Source: Ctenosaura bakeri
Lineage: Eukaryota; Chordata; Lepidosauria; Squamata; Iguanidae
DNA: 64,000 nt
Direction: 5' to 3'
Assembly (NCBI GenBank): GCA_948474755.1
Contig: CAOLHI010000487.1
Span: 310,001-374,000, forward strand
The number at the start of each line of letters is the position of its first letter. The first letter of the stretch is position 1. The notes beneath the pieces are model-generated. The model was not told the DNA's origin. It saw only the letters and a program-made list of their open reading frames with translations, and did no database searches. A program made the position numbers and the translations under genes. Positions 1-10,062 of the stretch are shown here, piece after piece.

Positions 1-308
1 CCCATCTTAGGAAACTCGCTGCAGCCCTTTGGACCAGCTGAAGTTTCCAAGCATTCCTCAAAGGCATTTCCACACTGAGGACATTATAGTGCTGTACTGC
101 AAATGAAATGTTACTGTGGAATCTGTCAATGTGGCACTGTGCTGAGGTGATGTGATTATATAAGAATTGCCAATGCAGGTGTGTATTCCATCTTATTGTG
201 GCCTCACATGCAAAACAAAGCCAGAATAGAGCTGTTCAAATGTAGAGACATGGATATGAAGACACAGTCCAGCTGGGATGCCTCTCTTGTTAATTGCTCT
301 CACTAAAG

Positions 309-385
309 CCATTTCCGCACTGTACTGTTATAGTGCTATTATTCCACTTTTAACATCCTATGAAATCCTCGGGCCTCAGTTCTGA
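309..385 (+). mobile_element. M1 palindromic MITE, left half only
   Basis: The stretch carries the left arm of the M1 family: a CCATTTCCGCACT-type end, then the TAGTGCTATTATTCCACTT motif and the CATCCTATG box. The mirrored right arm seen in complete copies (for example 14951-15144) is missing, so this is a half copy. M1 copies are short, palindromic and non-coding, as expected of non-autonomous DNA transposons. Confidence 0.75.
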
Positions 386-1386
386 AAAAAAAGAGTAAAT
401 GAGCTGCAGGATGGAACCGAATTCTTGCCCTATAGCTACTAGGGGCCAAAAAAATTGCCCAGACTGTTGTGAAAATATTAATAAAAACTTCAGTTTTCTC
501 CAGTGTAAGCAACAGAAACTTTGCAATGTAAATAGATACAGCAGTACATTTGAGGGACATTGTTGCAATGGGGGGAAAAATCTACCCTCATTTCCTGACT
601 TTGGGTCAACTGACATCCATCAAAAGCAATAGAAACAGGCAAAGATCCTGTCCTGTCCCAGGAAAAATCTTCCTATCCCTATAGTCTCTTTTTCATTAGA
701 TTATAGCTGATTTAGCTGATATGTCTATTTTTATTGCTTTATTTTTGTACTGAACCCAAAGTAAAACACCAAGAGATACTGTGTGGGAAAGAGCACAACT
801 AGACACCGCAGAAATACAGACACTAAAAGCCATTTTCTCAACTGGATACATCCAAAGAAGAATATCAGAAAACAAACTGCAGAAGTTTATGCCTAAAGTT
901 TTGAATGCTGCAGATTTTGTTCCTTTTTTAGATATATATTGCAAGCAGCTATTTCTATAAACTTGGTTTCATGGTTCTTTATTTTGGTTGTAAATAATTC
1001 TAAACAGTTAAAGCAAGGAAATCTGTGTTTACATGAGACACCTGCAACCTTCGCAGGAAAAGCTGTTATGTTAGCTGTAAAGGTGTTTCTGTAGTTCATT
1101 CCCGCTTATTGCTGTCACTGCTGATTTAACAGAACTGTGATTGCACCATATTTTTTAAAAAAGCCATAATGTCTGTTGCTAGAAGGCCAAATCTGTTTAA
1201 AAGCTGGCACAAACGATGACACAAATATTTTGAAGAGATTCAGTGGAAACTCTGAAGGGGAGAGCTGCTTTTTGGAGGGATGCTATAGCTTCCCTAAGAG
1301 GAGGCACTCCAAAAAAGTTTTCTTGAGCTGAAAGGCTCATTCTGGTTAATAGCTCATGCCATTTTGACCTCCAGTTCTTTGCAAGG
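386..1386. other. Anonymous AT-rich sequence
   Basis: I see no recognisable gene, transposon end or long repeat here. The short open frames lie in several reading frames on both strands and have no family resemblance. Confidence 0.5.
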
Positions 1387-1394
1387 ACTTAGAG

Positions 1395-1685
1395 CAGGGC
1401 TGCGACATGTTGGCGTGTCGCCTGAAGTGTGTAGTTGTGTCGCCTACGATCTTGGAAATGTATGTTATTATTTATAAATCATATATTTTTAAAAATATAT
1501 GAAAGGTTTTCATGAGATATGTTGTGTCCTCATACACTTTGTTATTACAATTTAGGTATGTGTCTGTATCTTTTGTAAGGGGTTTGTTTAACCTCCAGTT
1601 TGCTAGTAAAACTGAATTCCTGTGTCACAAAATGATGCATGTCTAAAAAAGTGTGTCACCAACATGAAAAGTCTGGAAAGCTCTG
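1395..1685. mobile_element. Non-autonomous hAT-type DNA transposon
   Basis: The left end CAGGGCTGCGACATGTTGGC is mirrored by the right end, whose complement starts CAGAGCTTTCC and contains the same CATGTTGG word. This gives imperfect terminal inverted repeats with the CAG..CTG termini typical of hAT elements. The 8-bp flanks ACTTAGAG (1387-1394) and ATTTAGAC (1686-1693) match at 6 of 8 positions, consistent with an old 8-bp hAT target duplication. The 291-bp interior is AT-rich and has no transposase frame. Confidence 0.75.
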
Positions 1686-1791
1686 ATTTAGACCTTGAAA
1701 GCAGGCTGAATGCAGATGTGTTTTGTAAACCCTCCCTTCTCAAATCAAAGAATTATAGTGTTTGTGTGGGTAACACCCCCTTTGCAACTGC

Positions 1792-1855
1792 ATTTTAAAA
1801 ATCATAGAAATCATAGAGTCCCTTAAGAGTCTATGATTGCTATGATTTTTAAAAT
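1792..1855. repeat. Imperfect palindrome, 29-bp arms
   Basis: The left arm (1792-1820) and right arm (1827-1855) are reverse complements at 27 of 29 positions, around a 6-bp centre CCTTAA. The arms contain the word ATCATAG twice, which resembles the ATCATAGAATCATAG tail of CR1 LINEs. It may be two CR1 tail scraps in opposite orientation or a small hairpin element. Confidence 0.7.
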
Positions 1856-1869
1856 ATACTATATAGCTA

Positions 1870-1985
1870 GGAAAACACGCATTTTGGATTACAACTCTCA
1901 GAATTTCCAAGCTAGAATGTCCAGTCCAAAATGTAAGTTTCTCAAACTCTGATGCAGCAGAATATCATTCTGGTTATAGCCAGAC
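1870..1985. mobile_element. hAT-like palindromic MITE remnant
   Basis: The words GGATTACAACTCTCAGAAT and a nearby mirrored TCCAGTCCAAAATG resemble the 'acaactcccag' arm of palindromic hAT-derived MITEs that are common in reptile genomes. The ends are not clear. Confidence 0.35.
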
Positions 1986-2237
1986 TGAACACACCTGGGC
2001 ATCTGCTGCTCAAGCAGGGGACACTGGCATGAATGCCTCTCCTAGGCCCCTAATACTGGCTGCCTAAGTCTGAAAAATAGTACTGTTTCTCAGTGGCTTT
2101 CAGGTAACCCTGCTGCTGAAGGTCTTCTCACCAGCTGATACTTTGCTAAGGGCTTCATCAAACACAGTGACTGTAGTACTGAGATTCAACAGAAGATATA
2201 TCTAATACATAAAAGTCTAAGTTTGTTTGTCTATGTC

Positions 2238-2290
2238 AGGTGAAGACCTCATATGATTGGTTGTGTTGGGTGAAGACTTCATATGATTGG
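2238..2290. repeat. Two-copy tandem repeat, 30-bp period
   Basis: The segment at 2238-2260 recurs at 2268-2290 with two differences; both contain GTGAAGAC and TCATATGATTGG. It is a simple local duplication just before an M1 fragment. Confidence 0.7.
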
Positions 2291-2303
2291 CTACCTAAGA
2301 AGA

Positions 2304-2396
2304 TTTTATGGAATCCTGGGGTTTTCAGTTCAGGGAGGGGCCTTTAGAATTCTCAGCCAGAGAGCTCTTGGGCCTCAGTCAACTGTGTCTGTCTTG
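2304..2396 (+). mobile_element. M1 MITE fragment (inner left arm)
   Basis: The order TATGGAATCCTGGGG, TTCAGGGAGGGGCCTTTAGA and CAGCCAGAGAGCTCTTGGGC matches the middle of the longer M1 variant. Both terminal arms are absent. Confidence 0.65.
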
Positions 2397-2572
2397 AATA
2401 GACCGGTTGCTATGGAGATGAAGCCTAGCAGCAAGGAGGGGGGCAGGAACCCAACCTCTGCATGTTAATAACTGAATACAGATTGGATTAGGGAAAATGG
2501 GGAAAAGTTACAGGTACTGGACAAGACAGTTTGGGGAATTAGAGACACAGGATCTCAACTCTTTATACCAAA

Positions 2573-2840
2573 GGGAGACCCGGTGGTACAGAGGGAGCCC
2601 TGGTGGCGCAGAGGGAGTCCTGGTGGCACAGTGGTTAAATGCCGGTACTGTAGCCACAACATTGTGAGTTTGATCCTGCAGGGCTCCAAGTTGACTCAGC
2701 TATGCATCCTTCTGTAGGTTGGTAAAGTGAGTACCCAGCTTGTTGGAGGCAACCAGCTGGACACACTGTAAACTGCTTAGGGAGTGCTGTGCACTGATAA
2801 GCGGTATAGAAATGTAACTGCTATTGTTATTGCTATTGCT
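2573..2840 (+). mobile_element. Sauria-type SINE with a triplicated head
   Basis: This is a tRNA-derived SINE: the head GGTGGCACAGTGG fits the pol III A box, and GTGAGTTTGATCCTG at about 2665 lies in the B-box position. The body GACTCAGC...CATCCTTC, then GTAAACTGCTTAG and the TATTGCTATTGC tail match the Sauria SINE, a family found across squamates whose tail is shared with Bov-B LINEs. The first 20 bp are present three times in tandem (2573-2592, 2593-2612, 2613-2632). No clear target duplication is visible. Confidence 0.9.
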
Positions 2841-5344
2841 AACAAGTATTATCTATGAGAAAATAAAATCCTGGGCAACGCCAGGTATATATGCTAGTAC
2901 GTATGTGTATATATACATATATGCATATGCATGTTGGAGTTGTGTCCATATTAAATGCAAGTCACCTCTAACAATTTTCAGTAAAATATTATTATGTTTC
3001 TGAGAACTAAACAAGACATTGGGCAACTATAGATGCCATGTTAATATTTGTTGCAGAACAATAAATACCTTATTAATCCCAGAATCACTTTGACTCTGAG
3101 AAGTGAATAAAGAAGGCTTCAGTGAAGAAGCTTGCAGGTTTCCTAGCAACAGCCTGTGACTTCCTAAAGAAACCTTGCTCTTTGTGTTAGCACCAGAACC
3201 AATAGCAATGGGCATGTTCTCCTTCATAGAAACATTTTGCTAATAGTTTGCAGCACTGCAAAGGGCCACTGAATTTGAAAGATTAGTATTCTGTCCACCA
3301 CAGAAATCACAGACACGATTGGCATGTGTATTCAATTAAAAGCAAAGAAAAAAATTCCATCGAAAAAGATATTATGTAGATTGTCTCCTATACTACAATG
3401 GAACCTTCCCCAAATTTTTATACTTACACGTGAATACTAGAAAGAAGGAACTGAGATATCAACGTAAGAGTAATGCTTCAGATAACTTCAACTCATTTTA
3501 AGGTTCAAAGCACAAACTCAGAACCTATAAAAGACACCTTTCCAGAGCTTTAGTGCTGGCCCACTTGGATCATCGATCTGATCCAGCAAGGCAGTCACTG
3601 TCTTCTAGTTAGGAGTTAAAGCTGTAGATATATCTTGGTGATGCAGAAGGAAGACATGGACTGGAGTGCAAAACAGTGGCTAATGCTCATGTGAATTCAT
3701 TTGTGGCATTTAAATCTTCAGATATATGAAGGTCTTGAGAATGTGCTTCTCTGGTTATGAAATCTGCATCCGTCCCCTCTCTCCCCATTCCCACAGAATT
3801 GGAGATGTCATTTGCCTATTTGGTGATCGCAGCAGTGCTATGGTTCTCTAAGTCAAAGTCTGCTATTGTATTCCTCAGCTGAGGCACTGAGCAGCAACAA
3901 GGCAGGCCTGGAGTCTCAACAGCATGGAAAAGATTGTACCAAGCATTTTCTGTTCAGGCAGCAAACGTGTGATTTGAAGTTAGCATCTAGAAAAAAACCC
4001 TTGTCATTAGCATGTTGGGTGTGTGAGCGTGTATTTTTCACAACTGTATTTTGCCTTCATAACTGAAACCAAAGAATATAGTTGAGAATTCACAGAGGAA
4101 TATGATTTCTGACCACTTGGTGTCTCTCTTTATCCACATTTGATCAGAATACCTTTCTTTCTATATGACAGGAGGAGATATATGTCTGTAATAAAGAATC
4201 CTGACAGGTTTGAAAGGATTCCACCATCCTTATTTTGGAAACAAAATTTGGATGTTCTTGGGTTTAAATGAGTTCACTTGGCCTCTGTCCAGTTCCCAAA
4301 GAAGAAGAGCTGGAGGTGAGGACAGCTACCATTTCTCTTCACTACAGGCCTGTACCTGCTGATCTTGGATCAAGTTTGGTGAGCTCAGTGAACTTACGTC
4401 TGAGTAAACATGTCTAGAATTGCCCTGTATAAGAGCCATCAGCGGAATCATCTGACTGGTTATTGACTTTTCTTGATTGCTTTCTAATTTTCATATAGAT
4501 CTGAGGTTTAACCTGCATCCTTCTTTAACAGTAAATCCCTACCTCCCCACTCTCTCTCTCTCTCACATTTTCCACCATAGCTCCAAGGCTCTGGAACCTA
4601 GACACTTGAACTGGATATGAGGGGGACACTGGGCTCATGCATCTTGAGAGAGAGTCCTGCTACCTGTTCAATGGAGTGGGGTTAAGAGATGGAAAAGTAG
4701 AACAAGCATGGGTGGGGGAAGAAATATTGGCTGAAAATAAAGGAGTGAAAAGACTGAAAATAATACAAGCCCTGGGTGGAAAGATCAAAAGGTTTCTAGC
4801 ACAAGCAAAGGGGGCACAAGCTGTATGAGTATTGAGGCAGAGGAAGGGAAAAACCATCGAGAAAGTAGACACTGGAGAACAGAAATGAAAGAATATTGAC
4901 TAGGCAGAGAACTAAGGGATTTCTAACCCAAATCATACTGGTACTTCTGCTAGCCATTAACATACACACTCATGCACACATAAGCATACACAATGCATGT
5001 ATGTATATGCTGTACTACCCAGTTTGGCTACAAGTGTAAACAGGGCTTTTCTTTTTACTGACTTGAGAATGAAAAAATAAAACTGGGTTAGACTTGCAAG
5101 TACAGTACACCATACTGTCTAAAGTTCCTCTGTACGAGAACTTAAAGAACTATTGAGTGTGAATGAGGGAGTTTGTCTGCTACTTACTGTTGATGATTCC
5201 ATGTTCCCTTTCTGCTTGGGCCCTGCAACAGGCAGACCGGTAACAGGAACAAAGAACCACTGATGTTTTGGAGGTTGAGGGCCTCAGGCCTTGTGATGCT
5301 ATGCTACCTGTATCTGGGTACCTCTCTTAAGGCATCTGTTCCAG
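2841..5344. other. Anonymous unique-looking sequence
   Basis: About 2.5 kb without recognised genes or mobile elements. It holds a short TATATACATATATGCATATG-like tract near 2907-2930 and a TC run near 4549-4564. Open frames at 3027-3227, 3866-4066 and 4637-4828 are short and unsupported. Confidence 0.5.
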
Positions 5345-5572
5345 AGAGCCTTTCATACTATATAGTAATAGTGCTATGATTCCACTTTAACTGTCACGGC
5401 AACATCCTATGGAACCTGATGGGACTGGCATTTTGGAAAGGGGCAATTAGAATTCCCACCCAGAGAGCTCCTCCAGTGCCTCTGACCAAATAGCTGATTC
5501 TAGGATTCCATAGGATGCAGCCATGGCAGTTAAAGTGAATCATAGTGCTATGACTGTATAGTGTGAAAGGAC
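5345..5572. mobile_element. Diverged M1-like palindromic MITE
   Basis: The ends mirror each other: left GCCTTTCATACTATA and right TATAGTGTGAAAGGAC. The inner arms also mirror: TAGTGCTATGATTCCACTTTAACTG on the left against a complement on the right that includes CCATGGCAGTTAAAGTG. The CATCCTATGGA box is shared with M1, but the extra CACGGCAA/CCATGG segment marks a distinct subfamily. There is no coding capacity. Confidence 0.7.
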
Positions 5573-6019
5573 TTTGAATGCTCTTTGGTTGTTCCTTGGC
5601 TATGGTATAGTTGTTGTCTGGATCATGTTAGGTCAATTGTAGTGGCCTGAGAGCACACGTGGATCAATGGTATTGTCTGGTGATCTTTAGGGCTTGCAAG
5701 TATATGCAGTGTAGCTGGATCCTTTAGGAAGATGAACAGGGTTTTTTGGGGGCTTCTCCATTAGGTAGTCACCTAGATGTCAGACATTTTTGAATTTAAA
5801 AAAATCCTGTTTTGGTCCTGAGCAGAATTGAAGGCAAAAATGGCAATAGTGGTGGTGACATGATGGAAGAGGCTTTGGCTGCCACAGCAACACATTGAAG
5901 ATATCAAAGCCAGCAGTGATGGCTACAGGATGAGGGACGGCTAATGGTTCAAAGAAGCCAATGGGACAGGTGAAGGTGCTAAGACTATACTCTCTGCATT
6001 TGAAGAAGTTGATTGTAAT
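5573..6019. other. Anonymous sequence
   Basis: Nothing recognised between the MITE and the 5S SINE. Confidence 0.5.
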
Positions 6020-6262
6020 CCATAAGCAGCTTAAATACCTGAAAGGTACCAGATCCTGTTTTATTTTGGAAGCTAAGCAGGGTCAGCTCTGACTAGTACT
6101 TGGATAGGAGACTGCCAATATCAGATGGTGTGGGCTGTATTTCAGAGGAAGGAACTGGCAGAACTACCTCTGAGTATTCCATGTCTAAGAAAACCCTATG
6201 AAATTCATGGGGTCACCATAAGTTGACAGGTGACTTAATGGTGCACCACACACACACACACA
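6020..6262 (+). mobile_element. 5S-rRNA-derived SINE
   Basis: The head contains GGAAGCTAAGCAGGGTCAGC, then GACTAGTACTTGGATAGGAGAC. These are the A-box, intermediate-element and C-box parts of a 5S rRNA gene (about 6068-6113), so transcription would have been by pol III with an internal promoter. The 3' part has AAAACCCTATGAAATTCATG and GGGTCACCATAAGTTGACAG and ends in a CA run, as in squamate 5S SINEs. It is not a functional 5S gene: the terminator is missing and the SINE body follows directly. Confidence 0.85.
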
Positions 6263-6284
6263 TTGTAATCCACAAAAGCTCATA

Positions 6285-7287
6285 TTATAACAAATCTCTT
6301 GTTCCATAACTCCTTCATTTTCTTGTCAGAGTCTAGGGGGTGTCATAGAATCCTGTCCTGAGCCCGGGATTTTTCTATAACTTTATAAATGACTTAAAAT
6401 AGAAAAGAAGGCATGCTTATCTAATTTGCAGATGACACTAAATTAGGAAGCGTAGCTAACACCCTAGAGGATAAGGTGAGGATTCAAAATGACTGTAACA
6501 GCTTTTAGAGCTAGGTCAAAACTAGCAAAATGAATGTCAACAGGGAGAAATATATGGTACTATATGTAGACAGGAAAAATGAAATGCCCAAATATAGGAT
6601 GGATGGCACCTGTCTTGATAAAAGTACATGTAGTAGACAACATGGTAAACACAAGTCAACAGTGTGATGCAGTGGCCAAAAAAGCCAATATGATTCTAGG
6701 TTGTATCAACAGGTGCATAGTGTCCAGGTCAAGGGAAGTAGTAGTGCTATTCTACTCTGCTTTGGTCAGATCTTAGCTGGGATAGTTGAGGATACTCAAG
6801 AACAAAATCAGTAGGTTGGAATGTGTCCAAAAAAGGGTGATCCAGATGGTCAAAGGTCTGGAAACCAGAAGTCTTATGAAAAAATGATTTAGGGGGCTTC
6901 GTAGGTTTAGCATGGAAAAGAGAAGACTGAGAGATGTCATGACAGGTATCTTTAAATATTGGAAGGGGTATCATGTAGAAGGTTGGAGAGAGCTTGTTTT
7001 CTATGGCCTCAGAGATTAGACCATGAATCAATGGATTTAAATCACAAGAAAAGAGATTCTACCTAAATATTAGAAAGGATGTCTTCATTACAGGAGCTGT
7101 TTGAGAATGGAATAGACAGCCATGGGTGGTGGTGAACTCTATTTCTTTGAAGGTCTTTAGACAGGAGTTGGATGGCTGTCTTTCAGGAATGCTTTAGCTT
7201 TATATTCCCGCATGATAAACAGTTGGACTAGATGGCTTTTGCAGTCCCTTCCACATCTATTATTCTAAGATTGTATGATTCTACAAT
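6285..7287 (+). mobile_element. CR1 LINE 3' fragment (decayed reverse transcriptase)
   Basis: In scattered frames the plus strand still reads CR1 reverse-transcriptase C-terminal peptides. These include NFINDLK-like, a QMTLN remnant of the FADDTKL block, VNTSQQCDAVAKKANMILG and INRCIVSRSREVVVLFYSAL. The element ends in the CR1 tail (TATTATTCTAAGATTGTATGATTCTA). It is truncated at its 5' end and broken by stops and frameshifts. CR1 elements move by target-primed reverse transcription and are usually 5'-truncated, as here. Confidence 0.9.
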
Positions 7288-7462
7288 TAACATGGCCACT
7301 CTTTCCAAAATAGTTAAACCTCAATGAAGTCAGGGGGATGGATGGTAAGCATTCAGTAGTATCATTTATATTTCCAGTGGACTAAGACATGTCTAGTTGT
7401 TATTCAGTTGTGATCATTGCCTAATATTGAAGACCTAGTTTTTAATCTTATATGAAAACAAT

Positions 7463-7625
7463 GGCCATTTTTATACTACACTGTTATAGTGCTATTATTC
7501 CACTTTCAACATCCTACGGAATTCTGGGGTTTGTAGTTTACTGAATCCAAAGAGCTCTCTGGCTAGGAATTTTAAAGGCTCCTCCTTAAACTGGATAAAG
7601 GCCCCTCCTTAAACTGCAAATGCTG
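7463..7625 (+). mobile_element. M1 MITE, right terminus lost
   Basis: A full left arm (GGCCATTTTTATACTACACT onward) and central GAGCTCTCTGGCTAGGAATT are present. On the right, a short CCTCCTTAAACTG unit occurs twice (about 7580 and 7602). The mirrored right arm then stops at AAACTGCAAATGC and is replaced by the large palindrome at 7631. Confidence 0.75.
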
Positions 7626-7630
7626 CTTAA

Positions 7631-7734
7631 ACAGCATTCAAAATCTAGAGTATATAAGTGTGAACAACAAGACATTGGCCACTTGGCCAATGTCTTGTTG
7701 TTCACACTTATATACTCTAGGTTTTGAATGCTGT
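7631..7734. repeat. Near-perfect 104-bp palindrome
   Basis: The left arm (7631-7681) and right arm (7684-7734) are each 51 nt. They are exact reverse complements except at one position (AAAATC against the complement of GGTTTT), with only 2 bases (CT) between them. The centre reads CATTGGCCACTTGGCCAATG. It abuts the broken right end of an M1 MITE and has no counterpart elsewhere in the window. Confidence 0.95.
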
Positions 7735-8490
7735 CTTTATGTCTGTTTCATTGGATGTACCTATTCTTCCCTGGAAAAATGGGTTGTTCTTGCTTATTCT
7801 GTTATTTGGCCACATGGCTCAATACAGAGGCATGCAGTGGATTTCAACAGCTAGGAATTCTGCATTACCAGCTTTCCAGTGATAGTCCTGAGGGAGAAGT
7901 AGAGGAATTGCTGCTGAATGTACAAGTTTAATCAATTAATTGGTTGCTGGAAGGTGAAACATCTATAGCTTTTGTAGACTAAGACAACTGCATTTTCACC
8001 ACCCGTGAATGCACGATCACCTTAGAATATTGTTGGCTAACATCAGCATTAGGAAAGTATTTTTTTGTTATTGTTCTGTGACTACTGATTTATTTATTTA
8101 TTTATGAGAAATTGAAGACTTTAAAGCTGTAAACAACAACAATAAAATATACAATATAAAGCACTGTTATATAAAACAATGCATAAGCATATGTAAACAG
8201 ATGTACAAACCAATATACAACATCTACATCATCCAAAGTATTGTCCCAATGTCTGAACTGCTTCAGGAGGTCTTGCAAAAATAGGTAAGTCTTCAACACT
8301 GACCAAGAAATAAAAATTACTGGAGCATTTCTACAGGGGTGCCACCACCCCAAATATCCTGTTCTGAACAATTATAGAGGAGCACATGGCAGTAACAGAA
8401 GCCAAGGGAAAAGAAAGAAGACATGGCAGGAAAATATGGGTGGGTTACTAGTGGAAAATTTTGTCTCCTGGATCCTTTGTAAAATTCCTT
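7735..8490. other. Mostly anonymous; possible LINE tail near 8090
   Basis: A TTTATTTATTTATTTATG run at about 8088-8106 is followed by AC- and AAT-rich sequence. That looks like the 3' tail of a LINE in minus orientation, but no family could be fixed. Confidence 0.35.
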
Positions 8491-8499
8491 GAAGGAGGC

Positions 8500-9400
8500 A
8501 GAATGATTGCACAATATAAGCTTCTTATGGAAGCACTCCTGCTTGAGTTAAATATAAAATCCTGCTGATATAAGTTTATTTCTTTGATTGGAAGCATCTT
8601 CTGCGTATTGCCAAGAATATTAATCCCTCTTGTTTTATAAATAAAGGGACCTCAGTGATAGTTTCTGTTGGGCTGTATTCCCTTCCTCATCCAAGTACAA
8701 TGAAAGACATTTTAAAGGAGTCCAGTAAATGGAGGAGTTAGTTAATTGGAAAAGTAAATTACTGGAATAAAAGATTTAATCAGTGTACAGTGAATCTTGA
8801 TGTCTCTCTGGCCAATATTTTCACATTTAAACAGAACCATCAATTTTGCTCTTAGCAAAACCTTAATATTCAGCTGGCAGGAGCACCAGAGCAGCCTTGT
8901 ACATTAAATGCTTTGGCCGCAGTGGTCTCAACAGTACAGGCGCTGTTTATTCCTTCTAAAATTCTAAAAACAAAAGCAGGATGAAAAGATTTATCATGGG
9001 GCTGAAAGTGTGGTGAGCGAGCAGACTTACCTATTAGCATGGTCAACTATTTGCAGGGGGAAAGATGGATTGATAAAAGCTGTTAAAAAACAGGAATTAA
9101 TGCATATTTTATGGACTCAGGAACATTAAAGGGAAGATGAAACTTAAAGGTGGCCATTTCGGGCTTTATGCAGCACTTTATAATTTTATTTTCATTCCTA
9201 TAAGTAATGTGAGTGTCATGCCAGCAGACCAATTATGCCACCCAGATGAAATAACCATCAGCCACAGCAGCAGTAATTGTAGCTGCTTTGCAGTCAGCAA
9301 GCCCCTTGTCTGAGCGTCTTTCTGCTGTTTAAGATGGACAAAGCACAAGCATGTAGCTGACAATAGAACCCACTGTTCTGAACACAATGGGTGGCATCCA
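8500..9400. other. Repeat-free block, candidate conserved non-coding DNA
   Basis: About 900 bp with none of the repeat families of this window, no simple repeats and no coherent reading frame. It contains AT-rich words of the kind frequent in vertebrate enhancers, such as TTAATGCATATTTTATGG near 9097 and CAGCAGTAATTGTAGCTGC near 9267. Conservation is inferred from composition and lack of repeats only; it was not measured. Confidence 0.3.
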
Positions 9401-9509
9401 GTTAGGGGCGTACATGTAAGTTTCCCTTATGAGTGCAGATGTCCTTTCGGGGGATACTATAGTGGCTGATATTCCCCCCCTTTCCCTCCAGTGCCCAGAG
9501 CCCCTCACA

Positions 9510-10062
9510 TACTCTTCAACATTTCACAAATGAAAGCTTGGACATGTGTGTCCAGGGAACATCAGAGTGTGGGCAAGATGGTAAAAAGTTATTAATGAAG
9601 AAGATTACAAACGCTAGGAGAAGCTACAGCACTTTGCTTTTGCCTGAGCGTACAGGAGAGGACTACATTATGCTTTCTCTTCCCACCTTCCCTCTGCTGA
9701 GTTAATTGAGTATGAACAACTTTTGCACTTTGAACTCAGTTTATAGCAACTAAAGTAGTCTAAGGACAAAGGGAGGAAGTGAGAGAAGGGGAGAGAAACG
9801 GGGCTATTTCCACACTACACTCTTATAGCATGATTATTCCACTTTCAACATCCTATGGAATCCTGGGGTTTGCAGTTTCGGGGGGGCAGCTGGCCCCTCC
9901 TGAAACTGCAAACTCCAGGATTCCGTGGGATGTTGAAAGTGGAATAATTGCACTATAAGAGTGTAGTGCGGAAATGACGTGGGACATTTTAAAAGCACCT
10001 GAAAACAGAAGTTAGTAGGCAATTAACCAGAATTGTCCTTGCCAAATTAGGGCAGATGGAGA
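9510..10062 (-). repeat. R3 repeat (minus), split by an M1 MITE
   Basis: The minus strand matches the unclassified R3 repeat seen at 56403, 57610 and 59690. Shared words are the AACATTTCACAAATG end, GCACTTTGAACTCAGTTT and CATTTTAAAAGC, then CCTTGCCAAATTAGGG on the far side of the MITE at 9801-9977. No reading frame survives, and its class is unknown. Confidence 0.7.
9801..9977. mobile_element. M1 MITE inserted in R3
   Basis: This is a complete short-form M1: the left arm (GGCTATTTCCACACTACACT) and the right arm, ending AAGAGTGTAGTGCGGAAATG, fold back over almost their whole length. Both sides of it continue into one R3 copy, so the MITE is younger than that R3. Confidence 0.85.

Noticed and set aside
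6050..6140. 5S rRNA gene
   Set aside because: Only the promoter-like part matches 5S; the SINE body and CA tail follow, and there is no T-run terminator.
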